64,000 nucleotides of DNA, from contig NC_088296.1 in NCBI RefSeq assembly GCF_032854445.1, forward strand, positions 22,559,853 through 22,623,852. The letters are read 5' to 3'. This DNA is from Liolophura sinensis (Eukaryota > Mollusca > Polyplacophora > Chitonida > Chitonidae). The notes beneath the pieces are model-generated. The model searched no databases, had not been told where the DNA came from, and saw nothing but the letters and a program-made list of their open reading frames with translations. Below, piece by piece: positions 48,801 to 60,800 of this stretch; the first letter of the stretch is position 1; each line of letters starts with the position of its first letter. A program made the position numbers and the translations under genes.

Positions 48801-51800
48801 AGTTTCTCCTACTTTATATGACTTTGACTCCTGAGGTCACTATGTTACATTGACTCCTAAGATCGCTATGTTACATTGACCCTAAGATCACTGTGTTACA
48901 CTGACTCCTAAGATCGCTGTTTTACATTGACTCCTAAGATCGCTATGTTACATTGACCCCTAAGGTCGCTATGTTACATTGACTTATAAGGTTGCTGTGT
49001 TACACTGACTCTAAGATCGCTTTGTGTGTGCACGGGGTATGGAGGGGGGGGGGGGGGGGGGTCGACAGGTCAGTAAAAGAGTGCATCTGGAGTCAGAGGG
49101 AGAGTGACAGATCTAGATTACGCATACCAAGATTCGTCTACCACGGAGGATGGTTTCAGATCAATAATTGCAAGTATACTAAATGCACTAAATGAGTCCG
49201 TGAGGTGAGGAGGTTTCTGCCCACAACAAAGGGTTGTGGGATAGAATCACCACAACTGTCTTTTGGAGTCTTCTGTCTCTCGTCATCTGATATTTGAATG
49301 GGTTATACTCAACAAGACGTCATTGAAAAGGTAGGAATTGCACACAGCTTCAGCCCGAAACACTTCAGCTCAAAAGGTCCCCCATTATAGTTGCTACTCA
49401 GTTGTACTTACCTGTGTCACAGTTCCGCTGATTTGCATGATGAGAAAGGACAGTCCGATAGCGACACATCCAAAAATCACAACTGATGACGAAAGGAAAT
49501 GGTAGAACTTTTACTATACTATGTTCCGTTACAAGATGCAAGTGTTTCAGCTTAAATATGATCACATAGCTGTACATGTATATGACATACAGTGTTTCAG
49601 TCAAGAGTAGATAAAGGGACATTTTGCATCGGAGAACTTATCTTTTATACTTGCCCAGATCTCAAATTACATCTCACATGCTTGTAATACCGTCATTTTT
49701 CATTTTTCTATCAAGATCTTTCCCCTGGTACTTGGCAAAGAGTAAACTGATTGACGTGTACCTATCAACTTGGCAACAGCCGTGGCCCGAACTTCTGAAA
49801 TCCCGGGGAACGCTGGGCGAACGAAGTCTGTGAGGGTGCAGGCAGAGACACTGCTCAGACAGGAGGACAGAGTGCTGGAGGAGATAAGAATATATGTAAG
49901 TTTATACATTCCGAAGCCGGACTTCTCCTATCAGATCTCGGCTCGTATTTACCAAGCCAGTGAAGAATTAAAACATCAATTACAAGTGCTTGAAAAGCCA
50001 AACTCAGAACAGCAATGAAATAAAATTGTGCTAGGCATTTCAATGAATCAGTGTAAACATTTTGAGCTTCCTACAGCCAAACTTTTCAACTGTACCTGTG
50101 TTTGAATTTTTTTAATTAAGCCTTACAATACTTGATAAATGTAGTCCCATATATCTGAATGTTCGTTTTACTCCAATAATCCCTACAAAGCAAAACGTCC
50201 ACATCACTGTACTGTACGATCACCGTGCTGTGCGGTCATTACACAGCAGCTGAGCGGCATTTCTCTCTTTAATACCTCGGTCATTGACTGTGCAGTACCG
50301 AGATGAAATTGTGTTTTTGGTCCTTTCTGAGTAGTAGCAGACAGTTCACAGCTCAGTTTCACTTAAATGTCGTACATGTACGATAATTGCAGAAATAGGA
50401 CAATGGTACGGTAATAGTGACGTACAAAATATCTTACGACAAATGTTCGATAAAAATGCCGTACGGCGCTGTGTTAAATTGGGCCAAGAATCGTAGAGTA
50501 TTGAGTGAGCATTGATTTGCTGTGATGACTTAATTTCAGCAGCCTCTCACGTTCAACCAAAGCACACTGAAGATTTTGTTTACTGTAACTTAAACAGATT
50601 CGGGCGGATTTCTTTCAGGGGGAAATGGGTCAAAAATAAAACAGGCACTACTTTATTCCTCCTTGGGGTAGAACTTTGTTGAAACTCGAAAAAGAGCCTG
50701 GATTGTCGCAACTACGGCATCATGGTTGCGTTTCCTAATTGTTCCGCGACGTCGTCTTGTTACAACACGTTGGGATGGATCAGAGTATTTTGACCTGGCC
50801 GCTTCATAGCAGAATATATATTATCCACAATGAACCTGTTTTTAATATTTTCATATTTACAAGAGAATTCTCAAAGTATGTTGGGGCATTAAATAAACCA
50901 TTTTTCATTCTGTATCTATCCATGACAAAATCAAACGATTTGCCCTACGGTGACGGAAAGAGTAACAAAGGTCGCGGTGATACACAATGACCAATCAATC
51001 AGTCGTTTAATGAAGACACAAACAAACGTTAACATGATGTTATAATGTCAAATCTTGCAATACTGGAATTGAGTGCAGTCCAATCTGCTTATATAATAGT
51101 AAACAAATAAACGCTGCAAAATCACAACGGGATACCAATGCCCCGTGCAATGGTCACAAGGTTTCTTTTCAGGGGCACTTATATACGTTTAAATGTAGAC
51201 AGAATTGGTTATTTGATTACAAGGAAAGTCGCAAGAAACTTACCTTAGGGAGGCACTGAAAAGAGAAGCTAGGAACAGACCAGGTAGGCCGGGAGTTTCG
51301 TGAAACAGCTCCATCAAGAAGTAAGGCAAAATCTGTTCAAAAAAAAAAAAATAAAAATAAACACAATCAGATCGTATTTTTCCATTTAGTCAAATCTAAG
51401 TAACTTAAGTGAACCGAGTTGAACGGATTGTTAAACAGCTCATACAGAAAGTTCATATTTCTGTCAAGGAACATTATGGAAATAATTTTCATAGAAATGT
51501 TTTTATGTTTTTCTCTTGCTTCCGAATATACCTCTACAGCAGTGTTGCCGATTAACGTCAGGCACACGAAGATGTGTTAAACGTAATACCTACAATGTTT
51601 CTTTAAATATCTCATTATTGCACGTACATGTACATAGTGAAAATTTTAGTTCAGATTTATGACACTGTATGACTTTGTTGAAATTTTAAGCATTGTATAT
51701 ACATATATACAGATGTATATGTGATACAAAATGCGTGCCTGTCACCTATGTGGAAAACAGCCTGAATACTACGTCTATATTTGTACCACTGTTTTTTAAT

Positions 51801-54800
51801 TACTACCTGAAAAATGCCTTGGTTACTAAGTAAGTAAGTAAGTATATGTGGTAAAGAATAATTACCTGGTTAGAGTTCGTAATCACGCCTTCTTCAAAGG
51901 GGTCGCAGCGTTTGTGAGAGTAAAATGCGAAAGCACATAGTCCTTCAAAAGCAGCGGCGGTAGAGAGGATAAAAAAAGTAGGAGTGCTCCAGAGCATCAT
52001 TCTGCGGTACAACAGTAAACATACGGTTAATCGCCTATATATTGCCCCGAGAATCAAGGTCTTGACATTTCTTTGTCAATAACATCTTCGACATCTTTCC
52101 AGGGTAATAACGAACACCACTCAAGTCAGTCTACAGTCCGATTGATTTGATTTGATTTATTGGAGTGTTACAGGTCAGCATTAAGGTCAAAGGAAACTGA
52201 GCAGAACAGGGAGGAAACCCTCGATCACCCGCAGGTTTCTGCCAGACCGCGCAATGTACAGAGTACGACCGACATGAGCTGTACTTGAACTCACACCGGT
52301 CGCACTGGTGGGAACACTCTAACCAACTCTGTCAAGAATTAATTATTCCAGATCGGCAGTTATGTCCCTATAGTTTTGGTTAAATATGTTTGATTTTGGG
52401 TGGTTTGTTTGTCTTATTTTTAATATCTTGTTGGATCGTGTAATTTTCTGCATGTAGGACACGCTTCCACGTTTCACTTTATAGGCCGGAACTCATTTTT
52501 AGATTTACGTCCCCCTGACTTTGTTAGGTAACCATCCCAGCTGCTGGCACGGAATATTGGTGGGGATCTGAGGCGGTTTACGGACTTCGCTTGTAAAAAC
52601 GTTCAAATGCCGTTCAAAATTCAAAAGAACGATTTTTTGGACAAAATATCTGACACAGCTTCTTTAAGATTAGACTGTTCCACATTTCTTCATCGCGTTT
52701 AGAGTAGATGATATGTACATTTATGTCATCACGAAAGGGGTAAAATATTGTTTGTTGGCGATCTTTAACCTCTGCTCATCACCGATTGGCCCAGATGCTG
52801 GACACGGATATGTTTGGCAGAATAAGATCAGGTTAAAAAAGGACAGAAACACTAAAAAAGTTTTAGAAAAAAAGTAACTCACTTTCTTGCATCGCTTAAT
52901 GAAGGAATACTGACGTATCTCAGGATAGAACTCTGATTGAAGGTGAAGCTGAACCATTTCATAGCTCCCCCAAACGTACAGGTCCACAATGTTCGGGCGA
53001 TGGTGGGATCGAAACTGAAACTGTCCGCGAAACAAATTTTTTTTTTTTTTTACGAACGCCAAGAAAGGAATTTACAACTTCCTCCTTTAAGGTCTTATGT
53101 GTGGCTCGACCCACCATTGACCCTTGACCTACTGCTCCCGGAGCGGACGCTCTACCAACTGTGCTATTGGGGCCCTGGTACATAAATTGTGATGAGGCAC
53201 CTACATGTGTAGCCAGCAGTTAGCACGCTCTGGCTGCACAACGCGGCAAGGTTATTGCCTGCACGTTACCATATGGCCGTTGTCTGCGGTACTGACATGG
53301 AATTCCCGCACAATACTCAGCAGCTATCTCTTTTTCCACATTTCTGAACAATCTCAAAAGAATAAACGTAACCAACAGGATACGGCATATCGCTGATTCG
53401 TCAAGAGGGGACTATGCACAATAATTAAGTCATTCAATCACTTGTGATACGTATGGAGTATCTTGCGTTTGGGTGACTTCCGTGGCTCAGTTTGTTAGCG
53501 CGCTAGCGCAGCGTAATGACCCAGCAGCCTCTCACCAATTTGGTCGCTGTGAGTTCAAGTACAGCTTATGCTGGCTTCCTCTCTGGCCGTACGTGGGAAG
53601 GTCTTCCAGCAACCTGCGGATGATCGTGGGTTTCCACCATATTGCTGGCCGCCGTCGTATAAATCAGATATTCTTCAGAAGACTGTAAACCACTAATCAA
53701 ATAAATAAATATTTTGAGTATGGGAGAAGAAAGAACAAGACATGTCGGTAAATTGAACAGTAGGCAAGCTTAGCAGAATATTCACTAGGTTTTAGTTAGT
53801 TTCTTCATGAATACACGGAAAACACGCGGAAAAAAGATTTGATCATATCACCACCATTTAGGAGAGCCACGTACTTTTTACTGACATCGATGTCGGCATA
53901 TAAGATGGAAAGCTAACGACCTGGCTGTCATGTATATGCATGGCGGTCAAACCATGTATAACCTTGGCTTATTGCCTAGAGGACTACAATGTTTATTATT
54001 GTATTAGCGGATAAGGCTAGGATTACCTTTAGGGAGAAGAGAATAAAGCTCTATTTGAACTGAGAAAGTTACCTTCAAATATGATATTCACAGTTTTTTT
54101 TTCCCAATATTTCTTTAAGGAAAACTAGGATTAAGATAGACGCCTATCCTAAGCCCGAATAGGCCCCGATAGCTCAGTTGGTAGAAGGTGGTAGATCCAG
54201 GGTCAATCCTGCGTCGGGACATACCTAAGACCTTAAAGCAGAAAGTTGTAGCTTTCTTGCTTGACGTTCAGTATTAAGTTATAGTACGGCAACTGGTTGA
54301 CCCGTATCAGTATAATGGCTCGAGCGGGGCGGCTTACTTGCCTTCGGTAAGACATCTGAGTGAAGCAGCACTTGATAAGAGAGCGATAGAAAGCCGTCCT
54401 GCAACAAGGAGGCACATTACAAGAACTCTAAGCACTCCTTTGTCGTCATATGACTGAAAAAATGGTTAAGCACGACGTCAAACCCTAAGCACTCACTATT
54501 ATGAAAGTGTAACACTCTAAACCACGTGATGCACATCTAATAAATTTATTTGTGCTACAATTTACTGTATTCTCTAGAAAGTATGCAAAACCAGAATTTT
54601 TCTCATATATGTACTATTTTGGCCGCCCTGGCCTACAGACCAGCGTGCCAGCTCGTGGCAATGACTCAGGACCTGCTCATCAATGCGATCGCTTTGAGTT
54701 CAAGTCCGGTTAATGCTGGCTTGCTCTCAGGTCGTATATGGAAAGGTCTTCCAGCAACCTGCGGATGGTCGTGGGTTTTCCTCAAGCTCTGCCCGGTTTC

Positions 54801-57800
54801 CTCCCACCATAATGCTGGACGCCGTCGCACAAGTGAAATATTCTTGCGTATGACGTAAAACACATTTTAAAACTTTTAAAACTACGGAAGCCCATCAGTG
54901 TCAGGCAGGAAAAAGTTTTTTCGTATCGTTTTACTTGTTCATTTTTCATTTATCCTTACTGATACTGAAAATTATCTTTCATGCACCTTAGAGCACATGT
55001 CGTGCTTTTAGGAACCTGTTTCCTGTTTTCACATTGTCAGGATGGTGGGAACTCAAGGGAAAATGTGGACCAAGTCGTCGTGACCTATTAATAATTTGGT
55101 GCATATATTCACCTGATGTCGAATCTTTGAGCTGTTAAATTCAGATCCCAGAATCTCTGAAGGCCTCCAATGTCAAAAATAGACTACAAATCAAATAGTA
55201 CAAAGAATTTTAGCATGACACTATATTAAATAGCTGATGCATACAAACAATTATGTAATCATTTAATTCCTTAGACGCAATGACCTAGAAGCCTTTCTTC
55301 TATGCCGTTTGAGTGAGTTCTATCCCCGTTCTGGCTGGTCTCCTCTTTGGCCGTATGTGGCAAAGTCTACCAGCAACCTGCGGTTGGTCGTGGGTTTTCC
55401 TCTGGCTGTGCCCTGTTTCCTCCCATCATAATGCTGGCCACCATCGTATAAGTGAAATATTTGAGAGTACTGCGTAAACACCAATAAAATTAATAAATTA
55501 TTCCTTATATACGGTCTTCTGTTACAAGAACATCACTTTTGTTTATCTGTTAACAAAGTACTCATATTCTAACATGGGCAAATTGGATATTTTGTCATTT
55601 CCAAACAAGTTCAAACGCATTTGATTTGTTTTTATACCACTGAATATCATTTAAGAACTTTACTTTGTTAATTTGCATGTTGAAAAAGGTCGCTATTTTG
55701 AATGCAAATATTTTGTCTCTGAAGTGTAATGTCAAGGCTTTTTATGTTCTTGCATAAAATGGTGTTTCGCTTGCAAACAATGGTGTTTTGCTTGCAAATA
55801 ATGGTGTTTTACTTGCAACTAATGGTGTTTTGTTTCAGAAAATGATGTTTTGCTTGCAAATATTGGTGTTTTGCTTGCAGAAAATGTTGTTTTGCTTGCA
55901 ACTAATGGCGTTTTGCTTGCAACTAATGGTGTTTTGCTCCTGATATATGTAATGCTGTTCCTTTGACGGTAATGTTGGTTCCTAAGGTATATGTAATGCT
56001 ATTTTCCTTGCAAATTATTGTTTTATTTGCAAACAAATCTGATTTACTTGTAGCTGATTATTTTTTAGCCTTAATTCGACAAGCAAGCCTACATAAAAAG
56101 AAACATGTATTAACTTAGCCAAAACTTCCATGTTGAGTAACTTGAAGGCATACAGATGTAATAATCTCACCTTTATGACGATAGCTACCAAACCAGATAC
56201 CATGATGATTGACTGGAAAACGTCCGTCCATACAACAGCTTTTATACCACCCTGGGGGAAAACACGGCATACGCTGGGATAAGTACCAGAACATGGGGGA
56301 ACACGTCATGCATTGTGGAAGAAGCACGGCGTGCTTTGTGAAGAATACCATTAGGTGGAAAATCACTGCATGCGTTGTGAAGGATGTAACTTTATGCGCA
56401 AACACGGTGTGCGTTGTGAAGGATTTAACTGTGTGGGAAAATACGGTATGTCTTGTGAAGGATGTAACTGTGTGGGAAAACAAGGTATGCATTGTTAAGG
56501 ATGTGACTGTGTGGGAAAACACGGTATGCATTGTTAAGGACACTACTACGTGCGTTTTGAAAAATGTAATTATGAGGAAATACCACGTCTGTTCCATGAA
56601 AATAAATTTCTTCCAGTTCTTTCCTGATCTTGAAAATATCGCCTTGCACCTTTATCGGTATAATACTGAAGATATCCAACGATCGAGAAAAAAGGACAAA
56701 TTAAAAATGTTTTATAAAAATGCGGCGATAAATAAAAATGCACATAAGTGACCTTATGTAAAATATCGCAGGTGTATCTGCTTTGAACATTGTATGCATC
56801 TAGCATTGGTCGGTGAGTGAGTCGGTCACTTACAATGGCTGTGTAGATAACTGAAGCGAGACCGATGATGAGAACGGACGTCCATAGGGGAAAACCGGCC
56901 ACTGTGGTAGACATGAGGAGGAGGAGAACAGTTTAGCCATAACGAGGTTATATTTGTCATTATAATGGTTCAGCTTGACATTATACGAGGATGTCATGCG
57001 AATGTGTGGTCACGTATATTGATTTTAAACCCATGCCACTATCGATGTTGGAGCTTACACGCCAATACGCAAGTAGTGTATCTCCGAAAAAAGACTTCAT
57101 TGTAAACGGCATTTGAATTAGCCATGATCAGGAGAGTTCTGATGGTAGGTAAATAAAATACCAAAATATTGAGTCACAGTGAAGTCTTTTTTCGGAGTTA
57201 CTCTACTCGTGTAAAACTGCATTTTATTTAGCCATGATCAGGAGAGTTCTGATGGTGGCTAAATAAAATGCCAAAATAATGAGTCATAATGAAGTCTTTT
57301 TTCGGAGTTACACTACGTGTGTATTACATTAAACTCATCCTTGGCACTACAGGGTTATACGCCTAGGTCACCGTTTTATGGTATTGCATGTAAAGCTAAA
57401 CACGCAACAAAATGTTATCTTTTTGAGGAAAAAAACACTTTGATTAAAAACAAACAACAGTGGGTATGAATTATGAAAATGTTACCTTGGCATTAACACT
57501 AACATTAACACTAACATATTTCAGATATAATATCCGTCTTTCTTCAGTGTGATTCCATGACACCCCATCACACCAAGGAAAACTAAACGACACTAAACGT
57601 AATTAATTACACGATTGTAATACTTTCCTGCTTTAAGGGCGACCGCAGGTCCAAACAACACAACTCCCATATAAAGCACCTTAAAAGTAATAAAAAACAA
57701 CAACAACAAGCGTTTTAATAAGGAATATTCAATCTTGACACTTTTATTCTTTATCGGAAATGTTAAGCGTACATGTACGGAGTGTGTAACAAAATACAAT

Positions 57801-60800
57801 AGACACTCAGAAAGGGCTCAACTCAATTCATGTTTGAAACTTTCAGGAACAACTTAGCAATAAATGTTCTTGTATATTTAGTGGTATGGCTTACTAGTGA
57901 ACCACACCTGGCTGAGCCCAGTTCAATTAGGATGGTGTTATGATTGCATATAGCCTTATCCCGGCGAACTCCCTCTTAAGACTCTCTTATTGCCGTTACA
58001 TTTCCAACAGATTTACTTGGACCTTGGAGCATAGATTATCTTTCAGTCATGATTCTCTACTGTAAGTATGCCATGTAATCATGACGATGTGGACATTGCA
58101 CCTTATAAACAAACTTACATGCGTTCTCACAGTACCAAACATAAAGTTGAATGAGATGTGTAGCACCATTCCCATTTACCCACAGTACTCACATTTGTAA
58201 GAATTCCGAAGCACGATCCCATTTTACGAACGGCAACGGAATTGTACCGAAGCTCTAAGTACTGAAATATAACAGCACAATTCGTATTGATTTGCTTTCT
58301 AATCACGATTAAAAATACACAATACAATAAGACGTACATTTATAATACAGCCTTAATCAGCCCTGTTCCATTATTTTTAGATTTAGACACATACAGAATA
58401 CTGATTTGATTGGAGTTTTACGACGTGCTCAAGAATATTTCACTGATACGACGGCGGCATGCATTATGGTGGGAGGAAACCGCCCGGGGAAATCAATCAT
58501 CCACTGGAAGATCTTTGGACTTACAGCCGGAGAAGAAGCCAGCATAAGCTGGACTCACAGCGACCGCATTGATGGGAGGCCTCTGGGTGATTACGTTGCG
58601 CTAGTACGCTAACCAACTGAGCCACGCAGGCCCCACGTGGTTTGAAGTGTTGAAGCTTGTGCACAATTCTGTTTGCATACAAGTCTTGAAGATTGAAAAA
58701 AGACAACGTAAAATGCAATAGCCGCCAGAAGAGATACCGCTACGAACTGTATTTGAAAATACTGTTGTCTTATTTGGTTTGAATTTTTGCAATGAGTTAG
58801 AGAGTGAAATGTTCACACTGTAAGTTGAGCAGTTTGAATCACATTCAGAATGCATATCGCCAGTGACGTCACCTTTCTACAGTGTTATGTTCAGGTTTGT
58901 ATCAAATTGATAGGAATTGTATACATACTCATGTCATAATCACGAGCCAGATAAAAAGTCGGTGAGACGTCACTGATTATCTACATAATGTTCACAAAGC
59001 CCATCTTACAATCAAAGCGCCGGAATGCCTTTAATTAGGTGATCAAGAAAAAGTATGCAAATATTTTCACACACACAGTTTTCATTGGTGTGTCTTCTGT
59101 TGCTGATCTCATTCTCTGTCATACCACTTATTAATTTATTTCTGTTGTTTTACGCCGTACTCAAGAATATTTCACTTATACGACGGCGGCCAGTATAATG
59201 GTAGGTGGAAACCGGACCGAGCCCTGGGAAAACACACGACTATCCGCAGGTTGCTGAGGACCTACCCAAGTACGCCGGAACAGGAAGCCAACATGAGTTG
59301 GGCTTGAACTCACAGCGACCACATTGGTGAGAGGTTCCTGACTCATTACGATTCGCTAGCGCACTAACCAACTGAACCACGGTGGCCCATCACACCATTT
59401 AGAAATTGAATAAAAAAACGCCCCTACTTTATAAATTGCCGATTCATAGCCAGTATTGCACTGGTCATTGCTGAGGCAGAGATGAGCGAAAGACTATGAA
59501 GACAGACTGTGCCTAAATTGCTGTAAGTTGGAAAGATTCCCCATTTGTTTACAAGTTGATTAATTTATCTCTGACTGCTTTGCTGGAGTACAGTGGTTAG
59601 CATGTCCGGTTAGAAGTCGTGAGACCTGGCATCAAACCACGATGGGGTCATACGAAATACTTTAAAAATGGTATTTGCTGTCACATCACTTGGCGCTCAG
59701 CATTAAGAATTTGGAGCAAGAAAACATGACTGGTTGGCCTGGTGTCAGTATAATATGACTAAGTGGGGTGTCCAGTGTCGTCGGTATGATACTTCAGTGG
59801 CGGCAACACTTTGGTGACATTGTCTTGCAATGCCACAATGAGATACACCAAATGACTCCTCGATGTCATATAGCTGAAAAGTTGTTAAGTACAGTGCAAA
59901 ACTCCAGCATACATACACATTAATTTATCTAACTCTAACTGCTAGTCGGGCCTTCGTGGCCGAGGGGGTGAGCACGCCAGGATTCTCTCACCAATGTGGT
60001 GAGTTCAAATCCAGCTTATGCTGGCTCCCACCTCGGTCGCACGTGGACAGGTCTTCAAGCAACTTGCGGATGGTCGTGGGTTGCCCCCGGGCTATGCCCG
60101 GTTTCCAGCCACCACAATGCTGGCCGCCGTCGTGTAAATGAAATATTCTTGAGTACGGCGTAACACATCAATCAAATAAAACGTATAGAACTTATTTATT
60201 CAATTGTTCTTTTACGCCACACCCAGTAATTTCTCACTTATATTATGACAGTTAGTTTCCCCGAATATTGGGTACACGGGATAAACCACCATGCTTTGGT
60301 AAGGTGCTGACGAACTTTCCCAAGTATGACGTGGAGATATTGCGCCATATTCGTGGACTAAACTAACTGGTAGACAGGGTCTTTGATGTGTACGTGCAGC
60401 CAGCATTTTTTTCTACAGTGATAATAATAACAATCGGTTTGGGCCAACACTATAGTTGTATTGCTAAGTAATAATAATGAATGTCTTATCAGTTTGAATT
60501 TAAGACGGCATTCATATCGAGAAAAGACTGACTTACCTCGTACGCGCTGGTAATTTTCAAATGGTGAAACAGTGGAACAGTGAAAATGGCTGCCAGAATA
60601 TTGGAGATTATTATGGAATAGAAGGCAAAGAGATACTGGATTCCATGAGCATACATCTCGGCTGGTGTGCCAAGAAAAAAGATGGACGACATGAAAGTAG
60701 CGGTGTAAGAGAGAGAGACGGGGAGATAACTCATCTTTCGATCTCCCACCAGATACTCCGACGTCGTCCTCTGACGACTTCCGCTCAAGGCGTGGAAAAC

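Noticed and set aside
56115-56751. 160- and 180-codon frames with 13-residue repeats
   Set aside because: They arise from the 39-bp minisatellite; the minus-strand one crosses SLC5 exon 5 in the wrong frame.
46915-60182. Functional tRNA genes suggested by A and B boxes
   Set aside because: The heads are fused to SINE bodies and have mutated arms, so they are retroposons, not tRNA genes.
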